Shown here: positions 30,651 to 43,683 of the stretch, piece after piece | Numbering within the stretch: the stretch's first letter is position 1 | Layout of the letters: each line of letters begins with the position of its first letter | Origin: Halichondria panicea | Taxonomy: Eukaryota; Porifera; Demospongiae; Suberitida; Halichondriidae | Direction: 5' to 3' | Assembly: GCF_963675165.1 (NCBI RefSeq) | Contig: NC_087379.1 | Coordinates: 5,907,442-5,971,441, forward strand | Length of the DNA: 64,000 nucleotides | Notes under the pieces: generated by a model | What the model saw: the letters and a program-made list of their open reading frames with translations, nothing else | Databases searched by the model: none | What the model was told of the DNA's origin: nothing | Made by a program: the position numbers and the translations under genes

Positions 30651-33110
30651 ATGGCCATACAGCAACCAAAACCTCCTCCAAATCAGCAGCTGTATGAGTT
30701 TCTACTGTTTGGCAGTGTGTCTGACAGTGAACTGCCCTCTTTACTGCACCGACTGAGAGGACTGGCTGACTTTGCAACCTGTGGAGGCATAGCATTCATT
30801 GACAAGGAGCAAACTTATAAAATTGGTCCGTGGCGTGTTAATAGTATATCCTGTACAGTATGTGATATATGCCACTGGTTATTTAATACAGAAATAGGTA
30901 ACACTCGCTCTGTTGTTAGAGTTCGACAGTCGCTAGACAATGCCGAGGCCCCCTTGTGAGTTACACACCCCCCACATGTGTACCCCCACCCCATACCATA
31001 TACATGTTACTACCTTGTTCCCCAGGCAACTCATATACACTGGGCAGCTGGACCTGGGTGATGCTAACAGGCCGGCTGGAGTGAGGAGTTGTGTACACAC
31101 TGCATGCAGTAACAACGCCGCAGAATGCCTCAAGGAAATGGGATTCATGTAAGCAATAAAGTGCCCAGAATTGTCTTGCCAGCTGGCTATTTTCAATCCA
31201 GAACATTGAATAGCTAACCCTCGGCTGTTGACATGATCTACAAGTGTATAGCAACCCAAAGAGTGTTGCTGGCTATAAAGCAGCAAGTAACGTAACAGGC
31301 TGAGATTGTAGTTTTAGTATAATTATAGTACATGCATTATTTGCCTGTTTATGACATCTGAGTTTTACCTCCATTCTGTATTCTGTGGACTTAGACAGCA
31401 AAGCAAAGAAGCATGGAGTCTTATGGCTCTTGGGGTATGCTGGTAGGAAAAGAAATAACAATCATAATTCTAGCTTTCTGCTTTAGTGACCCTGTTCTAT
31501 TGTTCCTGGTACAGGATCGCTTCAACTGTTATATGTATAGGCTACCTCGAATAAAGGCCGCGTGTAGTTAGCTAGCTGCCAACATGCAAGTTAGCTTTTG
31601 CTCGCTTTTATTCGACAACAAAGCTTTAACATCGAAATCTACCACTAATAACGTGTTGTGTGAAGGCTATCCATGCTGTAAACGCAGTGCTGTGGCATCC
31701 AGGTGAGGACTCACAATTACAAACAGACAAACAAACCAAACGACTACTATACCCGTGGCCGCCCACGCACGCCTCGGGTAATCAACACACAAATTTACCT
31801 TTTGTAATAGCCTCTAAAATGTGGTAGAAACTACATGTAGGCCTAAGAGGTGGTATGTTTTTGTCTAGTCTAGAGGTGGTTAGTACCGACCACCACCGAC
31901 CAGTGTGGTCATATCCCTACTTAAGTTTAACTACACACACATTATAAATTCAACAGACACGATTCCAACAATTCAACATACATTTACAGTTTAGTTTATC
32001 AGTAATTACATAATTATTATATCTCCATGGGCAACCCTGACAGTTTGTGCACACACTGACAGAGCTGTCTATGAGCTGATACTGAGAGGCTACGTGTTCA
32101 GAAAGGGGCAAATGAAGATTGCCGTCTTCAAACTCTATCAGGTGTGTTTATTTGTTGTTGCTAGCTGACACTAAACATTCCAGTGAGAAACCATCCCCTT
32201 TACAGTCTAAATAGCTGGTGGCATTTAGAGTTGAACATATCTAACTTCCGTAGCATGTCTACAGTTTGGGTTGAACTACAAATACAGTTGAGTCCACCCT
32301 AGTTCAGGCGAGAGCACACACAGGATGGTAGTGGATGATTAGCATATACTGTTTGTAGGAGAAAACGTGTGAATTAATTATGCTAACAAGTGCACCGTGT
32401 GGGTTGTGCTAGCCTACACAAGGGAAGATAGGTCGACTGCCTTTCCCTAATCCACCGATGTACCGGTAGTACATGTATGTGAAGGTGCATAGCTTAAAAT
32501 GCATTCAAGAGTCTATATATATATAATACAAGAGAGAGAAAAAAAGTATAGAAGGTAGCATAACCTTGCATCCAAAAATTAATGTAATCTCCTGCTTTGT
32601 AACAAAAGTGACCAATCTGAGGCCCAGAGCTGCTACTAATAAATTCTCATTAATTTATTATGTGTTTCAGGCAGGAAGTCACGTTGCTTTCCGAATTATT
32701 TCAAATGCACGGTTATACTACTTTCGATACTCTCTCTTATGGGCTTTTGATAATTATAGGGAAGTTTAGATAATTAAGCCTATTGGGAAAAGTGCTACAT
32801 AGATAAGGCTATTTGGGGGAAGTTCTTGTTGTACTAGCAAGTACATAGCACTAAGTTATATGCCATTCAGCTTAAATATCGTGATCAACATGGTAAATTT
32901 GTATTACTGTTCATACTACCCCTCCCCGCCCACCCACACACACACACACAGCCGTCAGGAGAGGGAGCTGGTGTAGCGGGTGCCCAGCTGTTGTCAGAGC
33001 ACTACCTGGTGGAGTTGTCAGCTGTGACCACATCAGGGCACGACAACGTTGGCATGGAGATGAGGGCTTTCGCTGAGCAACTCAAACCGTATCCTATGGA
33101 ACAATTGTGA
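30651..33110 (+). CDS. MED18: MED18 copy 5, Mediator subunit 18 (intact, 199 aa)
   Basis: Exons 30651-30825, 30892-30955, 31026-31148, 32063-32141 and 32952-33110 total 600 nt, giving 199 residues plus stop in consistent phase. It has all MED18 blocks, from MAIQQPKPPPNQQLYEF to AEQLKPYPMEQL. Splice sites: gtccgt (weak) / atacag, gtgagt/ccccag, gtaagc/ctgacag, gtgtgt/cacacag. TRIM T5 ends 165 nt upstream and shares the intergenic AATAAA at 30631. Which of the three intact copies is expressed cannot be told from sequence. Confidence 0.9.
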
Positions 33111-33974
33111 ATTATATTATGATTATACAGCTAGTGTACGTATGGTGAATTATGGGAGGTGCATATAATGTCATAGCTAGCTTGTGTTAATTGGCTTGTG
33201 AAACAAACATTGTTTATAGCCAAGTTTGTAGGTAAACATCAGTTGCCTAAAGTATGTTCGTGTACTCTGACAGTAGATGATGCTGTTTGGCCTGGCTTTT
33301 AGTTGTACTTAGCAATGTAAATTAGTCCACTAGTAGTTGCCTGGCAATATGGTGACAACCATACAGCTAGTGGAGTTCTCACAGTCGCTGTATTGTACCC
33401 TCTGTGACATCAGATGCTGATAAAGATTGTATAGGTGTTGATAAGGTGAAGACATTTTGTGCATGCCATGGGAACCAGGGCTGTAAGTAGTAGTACCTGT
33501 TCTATGATGCACCCACTCTTCGAATAGGCCAATTAATCCTGTCTCAGTGAAGAAGATTGCGTTAGCCCTAAGTTTGTTCCATACCGTGTATTTGTAGTTT
33601 TATGCATGATTATAATCATAGATATTCACTGAGACAACAATATTGTTACGGTGGATGTGTTTCCTTCATGAATGATTAGATTGGTGTCACCTTCCCCTTT
33701 CCATGCAGTTGACTGGTCTTGGGTACGTCATCCGCGAGTCTTAAAGACCCACATTCCTTATTATATAAAGTTCATCAAACGAAGTGATACTCATAGCAAC
33801 TCCAGGCATCCCTTCTGAAGCTGAAGTGGTTGATTTAAACTAATACCTATAACGCACGAATCAGAACTCTTGGCAGCTAAAACAGCTTTGGCAGGTAACA
33901 CGCAGTTGAACTTTGACCTAAGAAATGTGAGTCTAAAACACTTCCTTGACTCCCAGATGTCGTACCTGGTGTAG
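33111..33974. other. Long-type junction, unit 5
   Basis: MED18 3' flank equivalent to about 55052-55750 continues to about 33720. There it meets IlvD-derived DNA beginning gtacgtcatccgcgagtc, the counterpart of 25990 in fragment 4. No gene seen. Confidence 0.6.
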
Positions 33975-35456
33975 GGCTGATGTGGATCTGTGTATTGAGG
34001 ACTTCAACAGGATCGATTGCTATCGTGTGCCTCTGCTAGGCAACTTCAAGCCCCATGGAAAGGTTTCCATTACATAATTATACTGAGCACATACCTGTAC
34101 CCTCACCACATACCCTTGTACACACCACGGTCAAGACAACCACATACCCTTGTACACACCATGGTCAAGACAACCACATACCCTTGTGTACACAGCAATA
34201 GTCATGATAACCACATACCTCTGTACCCACAGTACCACATAGCAGACCTGCACACTGCTGGAGGCCTCCCGATACTTATAAAGGAGCTACTAGACGCAGG
34301 GCTCTTACATGGTGACTGTCTCACAGTGACCGGAAAGACTGTGACAGAGAATTTAGCATCTGTCTCCAAAGCATCTGATCTGACACAGGACGTTGTGTAC
34401 CCATTCTCTAAACCCTCTCCCCTCCCGGGCACCACATTACCATTATCAAGGTGAGATGGATAAGCTGTGTGTATTCTCACCTATGCAATCATTGTGAGTA
34501 AGTATTTTGTTTTGTGAATCATGCATGTGCGTTTTATTTGAACAGCTATACACAATGTTTACATTTAGACGTGATAATTATCAAAAATAATAGTTATCCT
34601 CTCATGATTGCATCCCATCCCAGGGTAGCCTGGCAACAGACAGTGCCGTGCTGAAGCTGAGTGGGAAAGTGTTTGACAAGCCGTTCAAAGGCCCAGTGAG
34701 TCTACACACCATGCATGGACACAATGCCTCCTTTATTGAGGTGTGTCTGCTTGTTCCCAGGCCATTGTGTTCGATGGGGAGGGGCCAGCCTATGATGCCA
34801 TTATGGGTGGCCAGGTTAAACCAGGACAGGTGCTCGTCATACGATATGAAGGACCCAAGGGAAGGTGAGCAAGTATTCAAGTTGCATTTAGATTCAAATA
34901 TTTAGCCTGAATCCATGCCTTGGTTGTTTGCCTCATCTGTCACTATAGCTACAGTTTTATCAGTGTCAGATTCAGTTTATTGTACAGTATAATTATACCC
35001 CCCCATACATGATACACACCTCCTCCTTGTAGCCCTGGCATGTCTGAGATGTTGAGTCCAGGCTCTGCACTGGTTGGTGCCGGCCTAGGTAAGACCGTTC
35101 CCTTGATAACTGATGGATGCTTCAGCGGAGCATCTCATGGGATCATGATTGGTCATGTGACACCCGAGGCATTCGTGGGCAGGCCTATAGCACTGGTGGA
35201 GAACGGAGATATGATAAGCATTGATGCTGTCAACAGGAGAGTAGATCTGGTGAGTGTACAAATCATTATGAGCACTGTACATGTGATGGATGCATACATA
35301 CTCCCCCGCACACCCACGCAGGAGGTCAGTAAGGAGGTGTTGACGGCTCGGAAAGCTTGCTGGAAGATTCCCCAAGAGCGTCAGAAAGTGAAGGGTCTAC
35401 TGGCAAAGTATCGACGCTCTGTGTCCAGTGCACATACAGGAGCTGTAACCAGCTGA
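33975..35456 (+). pseudogene. ilvD: IlvD/DHAD 3' fragment 5
   Basis: Exons c 33975-34062 (three extra bases, RIDCYRVPL), d 34233-34450, e 34624-34695, f 34761-34864, g 35033-35249 and h 35322-35456. Exon d lacks one C in its cccctctcccc run and so shifts frame; c and e-h are open. Exon g has GRPIALV like fragment 4. The stop codon is TGA, as in fragment 6. Confidence 0.86.
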
Positions 35457-35932
35457 ACCAACTGAACATTATAGTAGAGCAGCTATACATAATTATGATT
35501 GTGCACTAGTTGTGGCCTAATGATGTGGAGTCTAATGTACAACGTTTCGTTATCAAATGTGCGAATGATTTATTGGAATGTCTTCAGCACATGTTTCTTT
35601 ATAACTCTTCACTCGTTGAGCTACAATGTAGGTGTACATGTGTTTACCTTGTGTTTGTGGTTGTTTCTTCAGAACTTTTCTTATGGAATGTTGCTGTGAA
35701 TATTGTTACCAATAATTACCGTACACATGATGTAGGTCACCCCATTTTTCTTCAAGCGCGCTCAAAAGGAATTGTGAGTTCCTAGATCTTATATTTATAA
35801 TAGGTACAGGTATCCCTGTGCATCACCTGTACTCTTCTTTGAATATCTATGTGTTATTTTGGCATAATTTATAACATTCAACAATATTGTGTGTCCCCAC
35901 AGAAAACAAACCTTACGATAATCCCCAAAGCC
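35457..35932 (+). promoter_or_regulatory. TRIM T6 5' flank, shortened
   Basis: About 75-85 bp shorter than the other flanks: the segment between the IlvD stop and gcagctatacataatt is missing. A CRE-like TGATGTAGGTCA is at 35728-35739, and the leader intron is kept. No gene seen. Confidence 0.45.
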
Positions 35933-38158
35933 ATGGCTGAGAGAGTGACTACGAAAGAAGCTCTCAAGAAACTTGATGCTCAACTCGAATGCTCCCTTTG
36001 TCTCGACACTTTTAAGCAACCGAAACTCTTGCCTTGTTTTCATGTGTTTTGCAAGTCCCCGTGTCTGGAGAAACTAGTGACCAAGGATGGACGCTCCCTC
36101 ACTTGTCCCACCTGTCGACACATTGTCCCACTGTCAGAGAGGGGAGTGGCTGGACTGCAATCAGACTTTCACATCGACCACTTGTTTGAGATACAAGATG
36201 CTTTCAACAAGGCCGAAGACGACAATGATAAGAACTGTGGCAGCTGTGAGAATGGCAGAGCCACCGGGTACTGTAACGACTGTGGGGACTTTTTGTGTGA
36301 CAGGTGTCAAACTGCTCACAAATTTGTTAAACTTTCAAAAAATCATAAACTAATTTCGCTGGATGAACTCAAAGCTCAAGTGACTAGCCTGGTTCCCCCC
36401 AAGAAGGCCGTCCCCCATTGTCCCAAACACTCGGAGAATGCCCTTAAGATATATTGCGATACATGCTCCACTCTCATTTGCATGGACTGCACCATTCGTA
36501 TCCACAAAGACCACAACTACGACCTGGTGGCTGATGTGCTGACCAAGCACAAGGAAGAACTTGTCTCCAGTCTCAAACCAGTCAAAGAGAAGCTGGACAG
36601 TGTACAACGAGCTCTGAAGGACTTTGACACAAGAGCCAAGGCAATCCACAATCAGAGGGCCGCGATTGAAGCCAACATCCACAAGGAGATTGACGAACAA
36701 CATCGACTGTTGGACCAACGAAGGACAGAGCTTGTGGGAGAGCTAGAGATGCTGACTCAGCAAAAGCTTAAGGATCTGGCGGCACAAAGGGACCAAGTGG
36801 AGATCACTCAGGTGAAACTGACCAGCTGTCTGGAGTACACTGAGGGGGGTCTCAAAACAGGCACAGACGGTGAAGTACTCGAAATGAAATCTTCCGTTAT
36901 TAAGAGAGTCGAACATTTTTCTACTGAATTTGAATCAAACGCTATTCAGCCAGAGACAAAAGCTGACATGGAACTGATCACTGAAGGAAAAGAATCTCTC
37001 CAACAAGCTTGTCGAGATTTCCTACAGATTGATCACAGTGGTTCATTCAGCTTAGAGAACAGCCACACGACAGGAAATGGTCTGAAAGGTGCTACAACTG
37101 GAGAAACAAAAACTGTGTCCTTTCAAGCAATGACCAAGAAAAACAAGAAATCCAAAAACAAACTCGACCTCAAAGCTGAACTTGTGCATATCGAAAGCAA
37201 AGATAAAAGTAAATGTGAAATTGTGGTTGTTCGAAAACATGGCCAATACAAGATCAACTATCGCCCTATGAAACGAGGAAAGCATGAACTACACATCACT
37301 GTCAATGGGGATGCAGTACGAGGCAGTCCATTCCCAATAGCTGTAGCTCCATCACCACAGAGCTTTGTCAAGCCTTCCCGAGTTGTGCGAGGTGTGAACA
37401 GCCCACGAGGCACTGTCTCCAACAATAAGGGTCAGTTGGTTGTTGTTGAAGGAGCTACTGTCTCTGTATTGACACCAGAGGGTGAGAAGATACAAACGTT
37501 TGGAAAGCTGAATAGTGCATATGGAGTGACTGTGGACAAAGATGACAACATGTATGTGATGGAGTATGGCAATCATCGTTTGAGTAAATTCTCATCTGAC
37601 GGAGAGTTTGTGGCAGCTGTTGGTAGTCAAGGCAGTGGTAACCTTCAGTTTAGTAACCCTGTTGGTATATGTTATAACAGAAGAGACAACAACCTGTATG
37701 TGCCTGATCAGAGTAACCACAGAATACAAGTGCTCTCTACTGAACTGAAGTTCGTACGATGTTTCGGTACACGTGGCAAAGGGAACGGACAATTACAAAA
37801 CCCGTTTTGTGCAACATTTGATAGTGCCAACAACCTCTATGTGACTGATTACAGTAACCATCGAGTACAAGTCTTCACTGCTGAAGGTCAATTCTTGAGA
37901 ACCTTCTCACAAAAAGCTAACGATCAGAAGCTGAGTCAACCCTGGACCATAGCCATCGACAGCAGTGACACAGTGTACGTCAGTGAGAATGGACCGCATC
38001 ATGTGAGTGTGTTCACATCTCAGGGAGCCTACATCACCACGTTTGGTGGACAAGGAATGAAAGAGGGACAGTTTAGTAGCATTTACGGACTCTCTATTGA
38101 TCGCAATGACTCTGTTGTTGTGTCCGATCTGGACAATGGACGACTGCAGATATTCTAA
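35933..38158 (+). CDS. TRIM-NHL protein, copy T6 (741 aa)
   Basis: Complete domain set from MAERVTTKEAL to RLQIF; RING-to-filamin nearly the same as T2/T4 apart from ACRDFLQIDHSGS and KCEIVVV. NHL loops: LNSAYG, MEYGNHRLSKF, FSNPVG, VPDQSNHR, TRGKGNG, NPFCAT, TDYSNHR, SQPWTI, FSSIYG and SDLDNGR. The middle blades resemble T2 but without its two-residue insertion, and the last blade (SDLDNGR) equals that of T8. Function as a RING-type TRIM-NHL protein is inferred from the family. Poly(A) signal at 38296; defective MED18 copy 6 follows. Confidence 0.95.
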   Translation: MAERVTTKEALKKLDAQLECSLCLDTFKQPKLLPCFHVFCKSPCLEKLVTKDGRSLTCPTCRHIVPLSERGVAGLQSDFHIDHLFEIQDAFNKAEDDNDKNCGSCENGRATGYCNDCGDFLCDRCQTAHKFVKLSKNHKLISLDELKAQVTSLVPPKKAVPHCPKHSENALKIYCDTCSTLICMDCTIRIHKDHNYDLVADVLTKHKEELVSSLKPVKEKLDSVQRALKDFDTRAKAIHNQRAAIEANIHKEIDEQHRLLDQRRTELVGELEMLTQQKLKDLAAQRDQVEITQVKLTSCLEYTEGGLKTGTDGEVLEMKSSVIKRVEHFSTEFESNAIQPETKADMELITEGKESLQQACRDFLQIDHSGSFSLENSHTTGNGLKGATTGETKTVSFQAMTKKNKKSKNKLDLKAELVHIESKDKSKCEIVVVRKHGQYKINYRPMKRGKHELHITVNGDAVRGSPFPIAVAPSPQSFVKPSRVVRGVNSPRGTVSNNKGQLVVVEGATVSVLTPEGEKIQTFGKLNSAYGVTVDKDDNMYVMEYGNHRLSKFSSDGEFVAAVGSQGSGNLQFSNPVGICYNRRDNNLYVPDQSNHRIQVLSTELKFVRCFGTRGKGNGQLQNPFCATFDSANNLYVTDYSNHRVQVFTAEGQFLRTFSQKANDQKLSQPWTIAIDSSDTVYVSENGPHHVSVFTSQGAYITTFGGQGMKEGQFSSIYGLSIDRNDSVVVSDLDNGRLQIF

Positions 38159-38315
38159 CGAAATAAGTAGAAAAGTGGACAAAGTAGTAGCTCTGTGTAG
38201 AAATAGTTGGTAGCGTTATTATTTTATTTGGAATGTGAAATGAAACTATTATCTGTTGTGTTGATGCAATTATAGTGGTAGGTAAAGATCATCATAATAA
38301 AAAGTAACATCCAGC

Positions 38316-40489
38316 ATGGCCATACAGCAACCAAAGCCTCCTCCAAATCAGCAGCTGTACGAGTTTCTACTGTTTGGCAGTGTGTCTGACAGTGAACTGC
38401 CCTCTTTACTGCACCGACTGAGAGGACTGGCTGACTTTGCAACCTGTGGAGGCATAGCATTCATTGACAAGGAGCAAACTTATAAAATTGGTCCGTGGCG
38501 TGTTAATAGTGTGTCCTGTACAGTATGTGATATATGCCACTGGTTATTTAATACAGAAATAGGCAACACTCGTTCTGTCGTTAGAGTTCGACAGTCGCTA
38601 GACAATGCCGAGGCCCCCTTGTGAGTTACACACCCCCCACACGTGTACCCCCACCCCATACCATACACATGTTTCTACCTTGTTCCCCAGGCAACTCATA
38701 TACACTGGGCAGCTGGACCTGGGTGATGCTAACAGGCCGGCTGGAGTGAGGAGTTGTGTACACACTGCATGCAGTAACAATGCTGCAGAATGCCTCAAGG
38801 AAATGGGATTCATGTAAGCACTTTTAATGGCAGGAATGTGCCCAGAATTGTCTTGTATGGTGGCTATTTTCAATCCACAATCTCAAAACTAGAGCACTAA
38901 AGTGCTAACCCTCGGCCGGCTGTTGACATGATCTACAAGTGTATAGCAACCCAAAGAGTGTTGCTGGCTATAAAGCAGCAAGTAACGTAACAGGCTGAGA
39001 TTGGAGTTTTAGTATAATTATAGTACATGCATTATTTGCCTGTTTATGACATCTGAGTTTTACCTCCATTCTGAATTCTATGGACTAGACAGCAAAGCAA
39101 AGAAGCATGGAGTCTTAGAAATAATTTATGGCTTTTGGGGTATGCTCTGGGCCGGGTAGGAAAAGAAATAACAATCATAATTCTAGCTTTCTACTTTAGT
39201 GACCCTGTTCCATTTGTTCCTAATATAGGATCACTTCAGCTGTAAATACGTAGGCTATCTCGAATAAAGGCCGTGTGTAGTTAGCTAGCTGCCAACGTCC
39301 AAGTTAGCTTTTCCTCGCTTTTATTCGACAACAAAGCTTTAACATCGAAATCTACCACAGTTAAAATTAATAACTTGTTGTGTGAAGGCTATCCAGTCTG
39401 TAAACGCAGTGCTGTGGTATCCAGGTGACCAGACTCACAATTACAAACAGACAAACAAACCAACCGACTACTATACCCGTGACCGCCCACGCACGCCTCG
39501 GGTAATCAACACACAAATTTACCTTTTGTATAGCCTCTAAAATGTGGTAATAACTACACGTAGGCCTAAGAGGTTGGTATATTTTTGTCTAGTCTAGAGG
39601 TGGTTAGTACCGACCACCACCGACCAGTGTGGTCATATCCCTACTTAAGTTCAAATAGTTTGTGACTACACTACAAACACATTATAAATTCAACAGACAC
39701 GATTCTAACGATTCAACATACATGTACAAGTACTTAGTTTATCATTGATTATAATTAATTGTTGGTTGTGCTAGCCTACACAAGGGAAGATAGGTTGACT
39801 GCCTTTCCCTAATCCACCGATGTACCGGTAGTACATGTATGTGAAGGTGCATAGCTTAAAATGCATTCAAGAGTCTATATACATTTGTATATATATAATA
39901 CAAGAGAGAGAAAAAAAGTATAGACGTAGCATAACCTTGCATCCGAAAATTAATGTAATCTCCTGCTTTGTAACAAAAGTGACCAATCTGAGGCCCAGAG
40001 CTGCTACTAATAAATTCTCATTAATTTATTATGCGTTTCAGGCAGGAAGTCACGTACGTTGCTTTCCGAATTATTTCTGATGCACGGTTATACTACATTC
40101 GATACTCTCTCTTATGGGCTTTTGATAATTATAGGGAAGTTTAGATAATTAAGCCTGTTGGGAAAAGTGCTACATAACAATAGGTAGATAAGGCTATTTG
40201 GGGAAAGTTCTTGTTGTACTAGCAAGTACATAGCACTAAGTATATGCCATTAAATATCGTGGTCAACATGGTAAATTTGTATTACTGTTCATACTACCCC
40301 CTCCCCACCCACCCACACACACACACACAGCCGTCAGGAGAGGGAGCTGGTGTAGCGGGTGCCCAGCTGTTGTCAGAGCACTACCTGGTGGAGTTGTCAG
40401 CTGTGACCACATCAGGGCACGACAACGTTGGCATGGAGATGAGGGCTTTCGCTGAGCAACTCAAACCGTATCCTATGGAGCAGTTGTGA
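38316..40489 (+). pseudogene. MED18: MED18 copy 6, exon 4 deleted
   Basis: Exons 1-3 (38316-38490, 38557-38620, 38691-38813) and exon 5 (40331-40489) are open. About 400 bp spanning exon 4 and its flanks are deleted near 39760: the sequence passes from the intron 3 motif atcattgat directly to ggttgtgctagcctac, which lies in intron 4 of the other copies. Because exon 4 is 79 nt, joining exon 3 to 5 shifts frame and removes FRKGQMKI. A clean intragenic deletion in an otherwise well-kept copy. Confidence 0.88.
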
Positions 40490-41421
40490 ATTATATTATG
40501 ATTATACAGCTAGTGTACGTATAGTGAATTATGGGAGGTGCATATAATATCATAGCTTGCTTGTGTTAATTGGCTTGTGAAACACACATTGTTTATAGCC
40601 AAGTTTGTAGGTAAACATCAGTTGCCTAAAGTATGTTCGTGTACTCTGACAGTAGATGATGCTGTTTGGCCTGGCTTTTAGTTGTACTTAGCAATGTAAA
40701 TTAGTCCACTAGTAGTTGCCTGGCAATATGGTGACAACCATACAGCTAGTGGAGTTCTCACAGTCGCTGTATTGTACCCTCTGTGACATCAGATGCTGAT
40801 AAAGATTGTATAGGTGTTGATAGGGTGAAGACATTTTGTGCATGCCATGGGAACCAGGGCTGTAAGTAGTAGTACCTGTTCTATGATGCACCCACTCTTC
40901 GAATAGGCCAATTAATCCTGTCTCAGTGAAGAAGATTACGTTAGCCCTAAGTTTGTTCCATACCGTGTATTTGTAGTTTTATGTAAATGTATGCATGATT
41001 ATATATCATACATGTATGTTTCTCTGTTGTCAAAAGACTGTTAGCTAGATATTCACTGAGACAACAGTATTGTCACGGTTGATGTGTTTCCTTCATGAAT
41101 GATTAGATTGGTGTCACCTTCCCCTTTCCACACAGTTGACTGGTCTTGGGTACGTCATCCGCGAGTCTTAAAGACCCACATTCCTTATTATATAAAGTTC
41201 ATCAAACGAAGTGATACTCATAGCAACTCCAGGCATCCCTCCTGAAGATTCTGAAGCTGAAACTATGTGGTTGATTTAAGCTAATAGCTATAACGCACGA
41301 ATCAGAACTCTTGGCAGGTAAAACAGCTTTGGCAGGTAACACGCAGTTGAACTTTGACCTAAGGTGTGGGAGTCTAAAACACTTCCTTTGAGTCGCAGAT
41401 GTCGTACTTCCTCTGGTGTAG
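40490..41421. other. Long-type junction, unit 6
   Basis: As unit 5: MED18 3' flank to about 41150, then IlvD-derived intron DNA (gtacgtcatccgcgagtc). It has an extra stretch around 40985-41050 not seen in unit 5. No gene seen. Confidence 0.55.
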
Positions 41422-43132
41422 GGCTGATGTGGATCTGTGTATTGAGGACTTGAACAGGATTGCTGATCGTGTGTCTCTGCTAGGCAACTTCAAGCCTCAT
41501 GGAAAGGTTTCCATACATATACTGAGCACATTCCTGTACCCTCACCACATACCCATGTACACACCATGGTCAAGACAACCACATACCCTTGTACACACAT
41601 GATAACCACATACCTATGTACCCACAGTACCACATGGCAGACCTGCACACTGCTGGAGGCCTCCCTATACTCATGAAGGAGCTACTAGATGCAGAGCTCT
41701 TACATGGTGACTGTCTCACAGTGACCGGAAAGACTGTGGCAGAGAATTTAGCATCTGTCTCCAAAGCATCTGATCTGACACAGGACGTTGTGTACCCCAT
41801 CTCTAAACCCCTCTCCCCTCCCTTGCACCACATTACCATAATCAAGGTGAGATGGATAAGAGCTATGTGTATTCTCACCTATGCCAGGGCGGATACAGGA
41901 ATATTGAAAGGGGAGTGGGGCTAATCACCAGCTAAAAAAAGTCAACTGTTTTTCGAGTGTAGCAATTTCAGTAAAAAAATGTCGACCACCTTTTTGGTTG
42001 GGTACTGTATGGTAGCAGTGTTGCTGCATGCACATTAGGACCTGCACTGATTCAGATCAGCTTGCTCTTCAGCTTCAACAGTCTACAACTAAATGCAATA
42101 ATTGATTGCTGACGCCTAGCACGTGACTGATTGCTGAAAGTCCGCTGCTAGCTACAGTCCGTCTAGCTGAGGGGGGGGGGGGGGGGCTATGCAATCATTA
42201 TAAGTAGTCATTTTGTTTTGTGAATCATTCATGTTCGTTTTATTTGAACGGCTATACACAATGTTTACATAAAATAATAATTATCCTCTCATCCTTGCAT
42301 CCCAGGGTAGACTGGCAACAGACAGTGCCGTGCTGAAGCTGAGTGGGAAAGTGTTTGACAAGCCGTTCAAAGGCCCAGTGAGTCTACACACCATGCATGG
42401 ACACAATGCCTCCTTTATTGAGTGTGTCTGCTTGTTCTACTTATTTCGATGAGGAGGGGCCAGCCTATGATGCCATTATGGGCGGCCAGGTTAAACCAGG
42501 ACAAGTGCTCGTGATACGATATGAAGGTCCCAAGGGAAGGTGAGCAAGTGTATTCAAATATTTATTAAGTTGCATTTAAATTCCCTGAAATTCATGAAAT
42601 TGGTTATTTGCTGCATCTGTCACTATAGCTACAGTTTCATCACTTTCAGTTTCAGTTTACTATACAGTATATATACTTGAATACTTTCCCCCCCTCTCCT
42701 CCATGTAGTCCTGGCATGCCTGAGATGTTGGGTCCAGGCTCTGCACTGGTTGGTGCCGGCCTGGGTAAGACCGTTCCCTTGATAACTGATGGACGCTTCA
42801 GTGGAGCATCTCACGGGATCATGATAGGTCATGTGACACCTGAGGCATTCGTGGGCGGGCCTATAGCACTGGTGGAGAACGGAGATATGATAAGCATTGA
42901 TGCTGTCAACAGGAGAGTAGATCTGGTGAGTGTACAAATCATTATGAGCACTGTACATATGATGGATGCATACATACTCCCCCGCACACCCACGCAGGAG
43001 GTCAGTAAGGAGGTGTTGACGGCTCGGAAAGCTTGCTGGAAGATTCCCCAAGAGTGTCAGAAAGTGAAAGGTCTACTGGCGAAGTATCGACGCTCTGTGT
43101 CCAGTGCACATACAGGAGCTGTGACCAGCTGA
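41422..43132 (+). pseudogene. ilvD: IlvD/DHAD 3' fragment 6
   Basis: Exons c 41422-41506, d 41628-41846, e 42306-42377 (GRLATDS, serine changed), f remnant about 42447-42539, g 42709-42925 and h 42998-43132. Exon f has lost its acceptor and start exactly as in fragments 1 and 7 (gttctacttatttcgat) and has an in-frame TGA (gatgagg). Exons c, d, g and h are open. A 302-bp insertion ending in a G run lies in intron d-e. The shared exon f lesion shows common descent or conversion with fragments 1 and 7. Confidence 0.86.
41885..42186. mobile_element. 302-bp insertion ending in a run of 16 G
   Basis: Starts cagggcggatacagg and ends in gctga followed by 16 G. It is flanked by a direct repeat ctatgc (41879-41884 and 42187-42192), and the other units show the single uninterrupted ctatgcaatc site. 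The start resembles hAT-type termini, but no matching inverted end is evident, so the family is uncertain. No coding capacity. Confidence 0.7.
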
Positions 43133-43683
43133 ACCAACTGAACATTGTAGTAGAGGCCAAAGTTTTAGTTTTGTCCTGTAGAGCAAAGATTTAATTAATG
43201 TATATACACTCTTATTATGCATGCTTGTATAAACCGTGTTTTGCAGCTATACATAATTATCATTGTGCACTAGTGTGGCCTAATGATGTGGAGTCTAATG
43301 TAGAACGTTTCGTTATCAAATGTGCGAATGATTTATTGGAATGTCTTCAGCACATGTTTCTTTCAAACTCTTCACTCGTTGAGCTACAATGTAGGTGTAC
43401 ATGTGTTTACCTTGTGTTTGTGGTTGTTTCTTCAGAACTTTTCTTATGGAATGTTACTGTGAATATTGTTACCAATAATTATGACGTAGGTCACCCCATT
43501 TTTCTTCAAGCTCAAAAGGAATTGTGAGTTCCTAGATCCTATATTTATAATAGGTACAGGTATCCCTGTGCATCACCTGTACTCTTCTTTGAATATCTAT
43601 GTGTTATTTTGGCATAATTTATAACATTCAACAATATTGTGTGTCCTCACAGAAAAACAAACCTTACGATAATTCCCAAAGCC
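43133..43683 (+). promoter_or_regulatory. TRIM T7 5' flank
   Basis: Same layout as the T2 flank, with CRE-like TGACGTAGGTCA at 43492-43503 and a leader-intron acceptor tcctcacag. No gene seen. Confidence 0.45.
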
